Of a stretch of DNA of 64,000 nucleotides, positions 51,374-59,995 are shown one piece after another. Source of the stretch: Umezawaea sp049997955 (lineage in GTDB: Bacteria > Actinomycetota > Actinomycetes > Mycobacteriales > Pseudonocardiaceae). The stretch's first letter is position 1; each line of letters opens with the position of its first letter. The stretch is taken from positions 1-64,000 of the forward strand of contig JAEBDY010000023.1 of assembly GCA_049997955.1 (NCBI GenBank). The letters run 5' to 3'. The notes beneath the pieces are model-generated. The model saw nothing but the letters and a program-made list of their open reading frames with translations. It was not told the origin of the DNA and did no database searches. Position numbers and translations under genes: made by a program.

Positions 51374-52489
51374 ATGCGCGGGTCGTCGGACGGTGACGGT
51401 CCTGGAACGACGCTGGCGGAGCTGGCGGCGGAGGGCGTCTCGTCGTGGTGGCAGGGGATCCACCGGTCGGCGCTGGACTCGGGCTGGTTCACCGCGACAG
51501 CGGGGACGGCCGGGCTGCGCGGCGCGACGACGGACTTGGCCGTGCTGCTGGCCGAGCTGAGGTCGGACGGCGCGGTCGCCTACGACCGGCAGGTGTCCGC
51601 GCTGGCGGCGGTCGGGACGGAGTCCGCGACCGCCGCGGGCGCGCTGCTGCACGCCGACGCCCAGTTCGCGTGCGACGTGCTGCTGCCGGTGTTCCAGGAC
51701 ACCGAGGGCCACGACGGGTGGGTGTCGGTGGACCTGCCGCCCGACATCGCCCACGACCGGCGTGCGACCGTGTCGGCGGCCAAGGCCGTCACGGCGGAGC
51801 TGGACCGGCCGAACGCGCTGGTGAAGATCCCGGCCACCGTGGCCGGGGTCGCCGCCGTGCGGGAGTGCCTGGCGCTGGGCATCGGCGTGCACGTGGCCGA
51901 GGTGTTCTCGCCGACGCGGTACGGCCAGGTGGTCGACGCCTGCTTCGACGGGCTGGAGCAGGCGCGGGCGGCCGGGGTCCGGTTGGACGCCCTGGCCGCC
52001 GTCGTGGCGCTGCCGGTGGGACCGCTGTCGGCGGCCGTGGCCGACCAGGTGGACGAGACCGGCCGGATCCCGGCCGGTCTCGCCGTCGCCCGCCTGCTGT
52101 TCCACGACCGCGAGCAGCAGCTGGGCACGACCCGCTGGCGGGCGCTGCGCACGGCGGGCGCCCGCCAGCACCGGCTGCTGTGGACGGACCTCGGCGACCG
52201 CGCCGCGGACCTCGACCGCCTGGTGGGCTGGGGATCGGTGGTGGCGCTCGGCAGCCGGGCGCTGGAGGCGTTGGCCAGCGGTCCCCGGCTGCACGGCGAC
52301 ACCCTCCTCGGCGCGCACGACGCCGCCCGCGCCGCGCTCGACGGCCTGGCCGGGCTCGACGTGGACTTCGCGGCCGTGGAACGCAGGTTGGAGCACGACC
52401 GGGCGCACCGGCAGGTGCGGCTGTGGACCGAGCTGTGCGAAGCGGTGGGCACGCGGCTGTCGGAGCTGAAGGGCTCGCGGATCAGCTGA
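51374..52489 (+). CDS. Transaldolase-family protein with divergent active site
   Basis: A 371-aa protein matching transaldolase around the Schiff-base lysine (RPNALVKIPAT, Lys151). Other signature sites differ: the usual TSNP near the N-terminus is TTDL, and the acidic residue in VSxE is Asp (VSVDLPP). Normal transaldolase yields erythrose-4-phosphate, a DAHP synthase substrate, so it may feed the pathway; the altered residues could mean another carbon-chain aldol reaction. The ATG at 51374 (GGAGG eight bases upstream) was preferred to an earlier GTG. It is convergent with pabAB, overlapping by eight bases. Confidence 0.8.
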   Translation: MRGSSDGDGPGTTLAELAAEGVSSWWQGIHRSALDSGWFTATAGTAGLRGATTDLAVLLAELRSDGAVAYDRQVSALAAVGTESATAAGALLHADAQFACDVLLPVFQDTEGHDGWVSVDLPPDIAHDRRATVSAAKAVTAELDRPNALVKIPATVAGVAAVRECLALGIGVHVAEVFSPTRYGQVVDACFDGLEQARAAGVRLDALAAVVALPVGPLSAAVADQVDETGRIPAGLAVARLLFHDREQQLGTTRWRALRTAGARQHRLLWTDLGDRAADLDRLVGWGSVVALGSRALEALASGPRLHGDTLLGAHDAARAALDGLAGLDVDFAAVERRLEHDRAHRQVRLWTELCEAVGTRLSELKGSRIS

Positions 52490-54626
52490 CGCCGCCACCG
52501 CGCGGCCGCGCCGCCTGCTCGGCGAACCGCACTCGCCGCAGCACCGGGGCGTGCGCCGTGCCCGTGGGCACCGGCCTGCCGGTCAGGCCGGTGAGCGGCT
52601 TCGCCTTGGTGACCGTCTCCTCGAACTCGGCGAGCGGCTCGGACAGGGCGATGATCGCGCCGCCGACCCCGTAGCGCACGCGGTCGGCGGTGAGGACGGC
52701 GGTGCGGATGGCGACGCTGAGGTTGGCGGCGCCGGTCAGCGAGAAGTAGCCGATCGCGCCGGAGTAGACGCCGCGCGCGCCGCCCTCCAGGTCGTCGATG
52801 ATCCCCATGGTCCGCTCCTTGGGCGCGCCGGTCATCGAGCCGGGCGGGAACGCGGCGCGCACGACGTCGACCGCCGAGACGTCCGGCCGGGACTGCGAGC
52901 GCACGGTGCTGACCAGCTGGTGCACGGACGGGAACGTCGACACCTGGAACACGTCCTCGGCCACGACCGAGCCCGCGACGGCGGTCCGGCCCAGGTCGTG
53001 GCGGACCAGGTCGACCACCATCAGGTTCTCGGCCTGGTCCTTGGCCGAGGTCCGCAGCTCCTCGGCCAGCCGGGCGTCCTCCTCCGGCGTGGCCCCGCGC
53101 GGCCGGGTGCCCTTGATGGGCCGCGACTCCACGGCCCCGTCCGCGGCGACGCTGAGGAACCGCTCCGGCGATGTGCTCAGCACCGACATGCCGCCGAACC
53201 GCAGCAGCGCCCCGAACGGCGTGGGGTTCGCCCGCCGCAGGTACCGGTGGGCGGCCCACGGGTCCACCGGGCCGCCGGTCTCGATCATGTTGGTCAGGCA
53301 CACCTGGTAGGTCTCGCCCGCCGCGATCTCGATCTGGGCGGCGGCGATCCTGGCCAGGTAGGCGCCCCGGTCGTGGCGCAGCTCCAGCGGCCCGGTCGGC
53401 ACCCGCGGCGCGGGGTCGTCGGCCCGCGAGCCTGCCAGGGCGGTCAGCCGCCGCGCGGTGTCGGCGAGCCACGCCTCGGCGTCGGCCTCCACGCCGTCCT
53501 CGGCCAGCGCGAGCAGGTGCGTGGTGCCGGTCTCGGCGTCCAGCACGAGCCCGCGGTCGCTGAACACCAGCACCGCGTCGGCGGTCGGCGACCGGTGCGC
53601 GGCCACGCCGTCGCACTCGGCCTTCAGCTCGTAGCCCAGGTAGCCCACCCAGCCCAGCGCGAAGTCGAACGGCAGCGGCGGCACGTCCGCGCGCAGCGAC
53701 CGCAGGTCGCGGTCCAACCAGGACAGGAACCCGCCGGACACGATCTCCTCGCCGGTCGCCGACCGCACGGTGACCGTCCCACTGGACACGTCCGCCGTCG
53801 CCACCCGTGCCAGCGGGCCGCCCGCGTCACCCATGATCGTGAACCGGGTGTCGGGGCCGCTCGCCCGCTCCGAGTCCAGCCAGTACGGGTGGTCACCGGC
53901 GCGGAACAGCCGGTCGTAGGCGGTCTCGGCGTCCCACGCGGTGGGCAGCGACCGGGTCAGCACCCGAGGTCTCCGCGTCGGTTCGGGGCGCTCGACCGGC
54001 CGGGCCGCGACGGCGGCGGGCGCGGTGGCGACCCGGCCGGTCCGCCGGTTGTGCTCGGCGGCGAGCCGGGTGAAGTTCGCGATGATGTCGTGCCCGTGGG
54101 CGCTGCGCACCGACTCGGGGTGGAACTGCACGCCCCACCGGGGCAGGTCGCGGTGCCGGATGCCCATCACCAGCCCGTCGGCCGTCCACGCCGTCACCTC
54201 GACCTCCGCGGGCAGGTCCTCCACGACCAGCGAGTGGTAGCGCACGGCCTCGAACGGCGAGGGCAGCCCGGCGAACACGCCTGACCCGTCGTGGTGCACG
54301 AGCGAGGCCTGCCCGTGGTGCGGCCTGGTCCGGCGCACCGCCGCGCCGTGGGCGTGGGCCAGGCCCTGGTGGCCGAGGCAGACGCCCAGCAGAGGCAGGT
54401 CGAGCTCCTCGGCGAGGACGCGCCCGCAGATCCCGAAGTCCGCGTCGCGGGTCGGGTCGCCCGGACCGGGGGACAGCACCACGGCGTCGAACCCGGACGG
54501 CCGCACCGACGCCAGCCGCGGGTCGTCGTTGGCCACGACCTCGGGTTCGCGACCGGTGACCCCGGCGATGAGGTGGAACAGGTTGTAGGTGAACGAGTCG
54601 TGGTTGTCGATCAGCAGGATGCGCAT
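52482..54626 (-). CDS. pabAB: Aminodeoxychorismate synthase (PabA-PabB fusion)
   Basis: A 714-aa fusion with the amidotransferase first: Cys83 in GVCLGHQG, His169 and Glu171 in FHPESV. The chorismate-amination domain follows from about 215, with PIKGTRPRG, whose Lys distinguishes PabB (4-amination) from TrpE and PhzE. It makes 4-amino-4-deoxychorismate, precursor of p-aminobenzoate or p-aminophenylalanine units, as in chloramphenicol or candicidin clusters. No ADC lyase is visible nearby. Its presence means a second, differently substituted arylamine may enter the product, or folate supply is protected. Confidence 0.92.
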   Translation of the reverse strand: MRILLIDNHDSFTYNLFHLIAGVTGREPEVVANDDPRLASVRPSGFDAVVLSPGPGDPTRDADFGICGRVLAEELDLPLLGVCLGHQGLAHAHGAAVRRTRPHHGQASLVHHDGSGVFAGLPSPFEAVRYHSLVVEDLPAEVEVTAWTADGLVMGIRHRDLPRWGVQFHPESVRSAHGHDIIANFTRLAAEHNRRTGRVATAPAAVAARPVERPEPTRRPRVLTRSLPTAWDAETAYDRLFRAGDHPYWLDSERASGPDTRFTIMGDAGGPLARVATADVSSGTVTVRSATGEEIVSGGFLSWLDRDLRSLRADVPPLPFDFALGWVGYLGYELKAECDGVAAHRSPTADAVLVFSDRGLVLDAETGTTHLLALAEDGVEADAEAWLADTARRLTALAGSRADDPAPRVPTGPLELRHDRGAYLARIAAAQIEIAAGETYQVCLTNMIETGGPVDPWAAHRYLRRANPTPFGALLRFGGMSVLSTSPERFLSVAADGAVESRPIKGTRPRGATPEEDARLAEELRTSAKDQAENLMVVDLVRHDLGRTAVAGSVVAEDVFQVSTFPSVHQLVSTVRSQSRPDVSAVDVVRAAFPPGSMTGAPKERTMGIIDDLEGGARGVYSGAIGYFSLTGAANLSVAIRTAVLTADRVRYGVGGAIIALSEPLAEFEETVTKAKPLTGLTGRPVPTGTAHAPVLRRVRFAEQAARPRGGGVS

Positions 54627-54666
54627 GGTGCAGGTCCTTGTCCGGAGCAGGGGGTGCGGGAACGGG

Positions 54667-55392
54667 TCAGCGGTGCGACGTCGAGCGGGTGATCTCCACG
54701 AGCAGGTGGTCCACCGGCAGCCCGGCTTCCTGGACCGTCACGCCCCGCCGCGCGCGCAGGCCGAGGTCGAACTCGCCCGCCAGCCGCAGCAGCCGGGGCA
54801 GGTCGCCGCGCGAGCTGAAGTGCAGCAGCGCCGAGCCGGTCGGCGTCAGCCGGTCCACGACCTCGGCGAGGAACCGCCGGTGCGTCCGGTAGCCGGCGTC
54901 CACATAGGCCCGTTCGTGCGTCGACCGGTACTCGTAGTCCTCCGGCGCGAGCACGTAGTTGGAGCTCCAGAAGATCGTGTCGAAGCGCTCGGCGGGGTCC
55001 AGCGGGTCGAACAGGTCGCCGCACACCACGCGGGTCCGGTCGCCGACGCCGTGCCGGGCGGCGTTCAGCTCGGTGTTGGCCGCCGCGTCGGGGTTCACGT
55101 CGGTCGCGACCACGCGCTCGCACCCGGCCAGCGCACTGGACACCGCCACCAGACCCGTGCCGCAGCCGATCTCCAGGAACGAGCCCGTGCGCGGAACGGC
55201 GCGCGGGCCGCCGAGGTCGAGCAGGTCGAGCACGAGAGCGGTCGTCGGGGAGCAGATCGGGGAGAAGACGCCGGGCAGCACGTCCCAATCCCGGCCGCGC
55301 ATATCGAACGCCGTGGGTCTGACGATTGTCCTGCGCGCGATTCTGCTGCGTTCCAGCGAACGGCGGTAGTCCCGGACAGCGAGCATGGGCAT
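54667..55392 (-). CDS. Methyltransferase-fold protein 2 (PrmC/MTS-like with SSNY motif)
   Basis: A 241-aa paralogue of the protein at 27812-28558: LEIGCGTGLVAVSSAL, VVATDVNPDAAANTE, then FWSSNYVLAP in place of NPPY, and the shared RDYRRSLERSR start and HFSSRGDLPRLLRLAGEFDLG. The conserved replacement suggests a common non-standard substrate. It is 40 bases downstream of pabAB on the other side in the same direction, and its upstream element matches that of copy 1. Confidence 0.8.
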   Translation of the reverse strand: MPMLAVRDYRRSLERSRIARRTIVRPTAFDMRGRDWDVLPGVFSPICSPTTALVLDLLDLGGPRAVPRTGSFLEIGCGTGLVAVSSALAGCERVVATDVNPDAAANTELNAARHGVGDRTRVVCGDLFDPLDPAERFDTIFWSSNYVLAPEDYEYRSTHERAYVDAGYRTHRRFLAEVVDRLTPTGSALLHFSSRGDLPRLLRLAGEFDLGLRARRGVTVQEAGLPVDHLLVEITRSTSHR

Positions 55393-55489
55393 CCCCTTTC
55401 TCCGCGATTGTTCGGCTCACGGCGGGAATGGATCTGCCGGAACCTGCGTCGGCGTGCGCCGCATTACCTTCCGTCGACCACCCCCGATG

Positions 55490-55534
55490 GCGGAAGGTGC
55501 CGCGCCAACAACTCTGGGGCTTCCGGTGGTGGTC
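55490..55534. promoter_or_regulatory. Conserved element upstream of methyltransferase 2
   Basis: GCGGAAGGTG, GCGCCAAC, CT..GGG and GGTGGTGGTC in the order and spacing of 28687-28732, here 98-142 bases before the methyltransferase start and also 135-179 bases before the divergent PucR-type regulator. That regulator is a candidate ligand. Confidence 0.55.
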
Positions 55535-55668
55535 ACATCACTGTCGGCCAGTTGGCCGCGTTGACGGGAGGAAAGGCCCATGCGTACTATTTCACGCATC
55601 GGGGCTCTGGGGGCGCCGCCTGGATCGGGCGTGTACGCTGTGCCGTGCCGAGTCGACTGGGGTGGCGA

Positions 55669-57627
55669 GTGCTGGGCAACGCGGGCCGCACGGAATCAGT
55701 GGTGCTGGCTGTTTTGGAGCTGTTGTCGGACAATGCGCCGACCCACGAGTTCGACGCGTTGCTCGCCCGCTCCGCCGGTACCGGCGAGGTCGATTCCGCC
55801 GTTCTGGAACGCGCGCGATTATTGAGTCTCGGCATAGTCGGGCAACTCAACAGATATCGGCAGCGCGAGGCCGACTTCTCGGCGCTGGTCGACACCGCCC
55901 GTGAGTTCACCGGGATAAGCGACCTGGACGCCCTGCTCAAGATGATCACCCGACGGGCCCGGCTGCTGCTCGGCGTGGACATGGCCTACATCAGCTTCCC
56001 CTACCAGGGCGAGAGCGAGCGCAGCGTCTACGTGCGCGCGGCCAGCGGACACACCTCCGTGCTCAGCGTCGGACTGCGGCTGCCGGGCGACGCCGGCCTG
56101 GGCAACGAGGTGCTGGTCAACTCGGCTCCGTTCTGGACGCCGGACTACCTGTCCGACAACCGCATCCAGCACAGCAAGGTCATCGACGACGTGGTCGAGG
56201 CCGAGGGCCTGCACGCCATCATGGGCGTGCCGCTGAGCTACGCGGCCAAGCCGTTCGGCACGCTGTACGCGGCCGGTCGCGACGTGCGGCACTTCACCGC
56301 CGACGAGGTCGCGCTGATGAGCTCGCTCGGCGACCTCGCGGGCGTGGCGATCGAGCGCGCGCTGCTCCAGGAGCGGTCGGACGAGGCGATTCGCGTGCTG
56401 CGGGAAACCGCAGCGGCGGCGGAGGCTTCGGCCGAAGCCCTGCGCGCGCTGGACGACGCCCGCCGCAGGCTCGTGGAGCTGGTCAACGGCGGGACCGACC
56501 TGCCGACGATCGTCGCGGAGGCGCACCGGCACTTCGACGGGCCGGTCAGCCTGCACGCCCCGGACGGTTCCGTGCTGGCCGCCGTCGGCGACCCGGCCGC
56601 GCCGCCGTCGGCCACGGCGCTGGCCGCCGCGCAGGCGACCCGCGAACCGGTCCGGGTGGCCGCCGACCTCTGGGGCCTGGCCATGGTGGCCGGCGGCAAC
56701 CACGTGGGCACGGTGTTCGTCGGCCGGGCCGACGCGTCCGGCCCGCTCGGCCCGGAGGAGGCGGCGCTGCTCCGCGCGGTCGTGGACGCCGCCACCACGC
56801 AGGTGCAGCTGGACAACCACTACGTCGTGGCCGACGACCAGGTCCGCGACGAACTGCTGGTCGACCTCCTGAGCAGTCCTCCGCGCCCGCCCCGGCAGAT
56901 GCTCCTGCGCGCCCGCCGCATGGGCGTCGACCTCGCCAAGCCCCACGTGGTGGTGGTCGTGCACCCGGAGTCCGACGCGCAGAGCAAGGTCGCCATGTGG
57001 GCGTCGTCGTTCAGCAACCGCACCAGCGGCCTCAAGGCGGTCCACCGGGGTCGCGTGGTGCTGCTCGTGCCGGGGACCGACGCCAGCGCCGTCGCCAGGA
57101 CCGTCCACGAGAGCGCGAAGGCATCCCTGCAGGACACGGTGACCGTGAGCGCGTCGTCCCCGGTCACCGACGCGGCCTCGGTCCTGCACGGGTACGCCGA
57201 AGCGCTGCGCTGCCTGGAGGCCATGGCGGCGCTGGGCTCCACGGGCAAGGCCGCGGGCGCGGGCGAACTCGGCTTCCTGGGCGTGCTGCTGGCCGACAAC
57301 CACGACGTGGAGGGCTTCGTCCACTCCGCGATCGGACCCGTGATCGACTACGACCAGCTGCGCTCCACCGACCTCACCCGCACCCTGGAGGTCTACTTCG
57401 CGGCGGGCTCCAGCCCGACCTACGCGGCCAAGCAACTCCACGTGCACCCCAACACGGTGGCCAGGAGACTGGAGCGCATCACCGAACTGCTCGGTCCGCG
57501 ATGGCAGGAACCGGCCCAGGCGCTGGAGGTCCAGCTGGCCCTGCGGTTGTGCCGCGTGCGGGGACTGCTCAGCCGCGCGGTGGACCGCGCCCCCGAGCCC
57601 CCTGACCCGCCCGAGCAGTTCGGGTAG
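55669..57627 (+). CDS. GAF/PucR-type transcriptional regulator
   Basis: A protein of about 652 aa. A GAF domain at about 80-215 (ISDLDALLKMITRRARLLLGV, GMGVPL-like IMGVPLSYAAKPFGTLYA), a coiled segment, a second sensor-like region (300-400), and a C-terminal PucR/CdaR HTH: TRTLEVYFAAGSSPTYAAKQ followed by LHVHPNTVARRLERITELLG. Such proteins bind small aromatic or nucleobase ligands. The start is uncertain (GTG 55669 or 55645). It is divergent from methyltransferase 2 and is a likely cluster regulator. Confidence 0.85.
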   Translation: MLGNAGRTESVVLAVLELLSDNAPTHEFDALLARSAGTGEVDSAVLERARLLSLGIVGQLNRYRQREADFSALVDTAREFTGISDLDALLKMITRRARLLLGVDMAYISFPYQGESERSVYVRAASGHTSVLSVGLRLPGDAGLGNEVLVNSAPFWTPDYLSDNRIQHSKVIDDVVEAEGLHAIMGVPLSYAAKPFGTLYAAGRDVRHFTADEVALMSSLGDLAGVAIERALLQERSDEAIRVLRETAAAAEASAEALRALDDARRRLVELVNGGTDLPTIVAEAHRHFDGPVSLHAPDGSVLAAVGDPAAPPSATALAAAQATREPVRVAADLWGLAMVAGGNHVGTVFVGRADASGPLGPEEAALLRAVVDAATTQVQLDNHYVVADDQVRDELLVDLLSSPPRPPRQMLLRARRMGVDLAKPHVVVVVHPESDAQSKVAMWASSFSNRTSGLKAVHRGRVVLLVPGTDASAVARTVHESAKASLQDTVTVSASSPVTDAASVLHGYAEALRCLEAMAALGSTGKAAGAGELGFLGVLLADNHDVEGFVHSAIGPVIDYDQLRSTDLTRTLEVYFAAGSSPTYAAKQLHVHPNTVARRLERITELLGPRWQEPAQALEVQLALRLCRVRGLLSRAVDRAPEPPDPPEQFG

Positions 57628-57637
57628 CACGGCCGGA

Positions 57638-58819
57638 TCAGCCCGAGTAGCCGCGGGCCAGCGGGACCTCGCTGAGCACGGCCGCGGCGTGCGCGGCCGA
57701 CACGAGGGTGACGTGCCGGTGCCAGCCGTCGTAGGAGCGGCCCGAGTACTCGCGGATGCCCACGGTGTCGGTGACGCGGGCGAAGTCGTGGTCGACCCGG
57801 TCGACCAGGCGGGTCAGGGAGTTGAGCGTCGCCAGCGCCCCCGGCGTGGTCGTGGGCAGGTCGGTCAGCCAGTACGCGCTGGGCGCGTGGCCCGCGGCCT
57901 CCCACTCACCCACCAACGCCAGGTCGTGGTGGGCGACGCCGTGCAGCCGGACCGGCACGGCCGCGAGCAGCGCCATGGCCCGGTTCGGCCGCGGGTCGGG
58001 GACGTGGACCGGACGGCGCAGGTTGCGGGCCGCCGCCATGACCTGCCGGGCCTCGACCGGACCACTGCCGGGGCGCGACCCCTGCACCGGGAACAGGGGC
58101 AGGGCCGCCTGCACGCGGATCAGGACCGGGCGACCGGACCTGGTCAGACCGCGCACGACCGCGGCCGGGTCGGCGCGGCGGGCGTCGAAGACCACCGGCC
58201 GGACGGGCAGACCGAAGAAGTCCATCGTGTCCAGGTAGGCGGAGACGGCGCAGTCGCCCGTGGTCTCCACGTCGTGGTCGTCCGGGATCGCGGCCCGGTT
58301 GCGGCGCTCGTCGTCGGAGATCCAGTTCTCCGACAGCCGCAGCCGCCAGTTGACCGGGCAGCTCAGCTCGTCCGACGCCGCCCACACGCCCACGGCGTGC
58401 TGCGCGCTGAGCACCTGGCCCGCCTCGGCCGAGAAGCCCCGGTCGACGCCGACGGAGTGCGCGCCAGCCTTCGGCGTGACCATCGGCCGCACGACGAACG
58501 CGTGCACCGGCACCGCTCGGGCGACGTGGCGGGCCAGCGCGGCGCGGATCGGCGACCAGTCCCACGTCGAGCTGCTCACGAAGTGGTGCAGGCTCTGCTC
58601 GCTGACCTGGCCGCCGCTGACCGAGGCCAGCTTGCGGATGGACTTGCGACCGTGGGCCCGCAGCAGGCCGCGCACGTAGAGCGCCCCCTTGGCCCGCTGG
58701 TCGCCGCGCGGCAGGCACGCGAACAGGTCGGTGCACAGCTCGTTGAGGGTCGTGTCGTCCACCGGTGTCGTCCACGGCGCGAGGCGGTGGAACTCGGTCT
58801 CTCTGACGGAAGCGGTCAT
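57638..58819 (-). CDS. IS701-type transposase-derived protein 2, catalytic Asp lost
   Basis: A 393-aa paralogue of the protein at 29672-30865 (KGALYVRGLLRAHGRKSIRKL, HHFVSSSTWDW, GVDRGFSAE, YDGWHRHVTLVS). It shares the Asp-to-Asn change (VNWRLRLSENW) and the shortened last motif (IREYSGRSYD). GAGGGG precedes the ATG. The gene is complete, not flanked by inverted ends, and has the same upstream box as copy 1 (58895-58917). A retained cellular role, perhaps gene regulation in the locus, is more likely than transposition. Confidence 0.75.
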   Translation of the reverse strand: MTASVRETEFHRLAPWTTPVDDTTLNELCTDLFACLPRGDQRAKGALYVRGLLRAHGRKSIRKLASVSGGQVSEQSLHHFVSSSTWDWSPIRAALARHVARAVPVHAFVVRPMVTPKAGAHSVGVDRGFSAEAGQVLSAQHAVGVWAASDELSCPVNWRLRLSENWISDDERRNRAAIPDDHDVETTGDCAVSAYLDTMDFFGLPVRPVVFDARRADPAAVVRGLTRSGRPVLIRVQAALPLFPVQGSRPGSGPVEARQVMAAARNLRRPVHVPDPRPNRAMALLAAVPVRLHGVAHHDLALVGEWEAAGHAPSAYWLTDLPTTTPGALATLNSLTRLVDRVDHDFARVTDTVGIREYSGRSYDGWHRHVTLVSAAHAAAVLSEVPLARGYSG

Positions 58820-59762
58820 GGCGATCCCCTCGTGGTCCGCCACCCGCGGAGGTTCGGGCGGCACGGGGCAAACCCTGCGGCGTCCACGTCCACGTGCCCA
58901 GGTGCGGCGGACACCGACCCCGTGCGGTCGCCGGTGGGCCGCCCACCACGGGCAGGCCCGAGAGGTCCGGTTCTCCCCGGCTTTTCCGCCCGGCTCACCG
59001 GTCCGGGGTGTGGCCCGGTCACCACCACGAACGGGTGAAGTTCCGCTCGACCTCCTCCCGAGAAGCGATCTTGGCGGGTGACGGGCCCACCGACGTGCTC
59101 GTGAACAGCGAAGAACGGCTCCGCGCCCGCCGTGGTGGCCGCGCCACCGGTCGCGCCTGCCGGATCGACCATTCCCGGCGGGGCGTTCCCATTCTTCGCT
59201 CGCCTCGAATTCCACGGCGAGTGGAACGGAAATCGCGGTCGCCACGGTAATGGGGAGTGGCGCGATCCGCGGTCGTGGAAGCCGTGATCAATTGTTCCGG
59301 GCAAGCGCTCGCGGCCGGGTACCGGTACAGGTGTGGTGGTCGGGTGGTCCGTTGGCCGGAACTGTTCGGGTGAATCGCTCGACCTCGCGGTTTTGGTGCG
59401 GCCGGACGAGCCGTGAATGGAGTGGGACAGCGGAAAGATTTGCCGATGGCGCGTTCGTCCGCAGGGTGACCCGACTGCCGACTTCGGCGGTGCGGTGCTG
59501 GTCGAGCCGGATGACGTCAGCCGTCGTGCGAGGCAGGCGGCCGGGTCGGAAATGGTCTCGAACCAGCGAATAGTGCCGCCGGGGCGCACCATCCGGAACA
59601 GCTGGTAGGACCGATTTCGGGGTGGGTGGATCGGGCCCTGGGGCGTGGACGTCCCGAGGTCGCCCGGCCGAGGGCCGGTCAGTTCCAGCACCCTCTGGGC
59701 CGCAGCGACCAGTGCGCGGTGTCGGCACCGACACCGCGCAGTGCCGCCGTCAACTCTTCAGT
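58820..59762. other. Gap: conserved box, then decayed sequence with a PAS-like fragment
   Basis: At 58895-58917 lies the TGCCCAGGTGCGGC...GACACCGA box also found at 30928-30950. Farther right no intact gene is seen. A short minus-strand stretch near 59540-59620 reads SYQLFRMVRPGGTIRWFETI, which resembles the end of a PAS domain, so a sensor gene may once have been here. The remaining open frames look random. Confidence 0.45.
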
Positions 59763-59995
59763 CTATAAGCCCAGTTCGAAGATGTCGTCCTCCACGGCCC
59801 GCACCACCTCGCCCGCCACCGAGCCGTCACGACGCAGAACGCCCAACACGCCTGCCTTGAGACTCAGGTAAGCGTCCTTAACGCCGTGGACGCGGTATCG
59901 GTCAATCCTGCGGTCGCCCCCGCCGTCAACGCCGTGACCACCAAATCCACCGACTCGATCACCGTGTGCCGCTCGAAAAGTCGTCGCTGCTGGTC
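59763..59995 (-). pseudogene. Fragment of an actinobacterial hypothetical protein, frameshifted
   Basis: VDLVVTALTAGATAGLTDTA continues, after a one-base shift near 59880, as VKDAYLSLKAGVLGVLRRDG and ends FELGL at TAG. Proteins beginning with this alanine/glycine-rich TALxxGAAAG...AVKDAYxxLK pattern are common in Streptomyces relatives and have no established role. Its 5' end is cut by the left end of the insertion sequence at 59966. Confidence 0.5.

Noticed and set aside
58804..58810. Extra TGACGGA box at the start of IS701-like gene 2
   Set aside because: It lies inside the coding sequence and is not paired or repeated, so it is probably chance.
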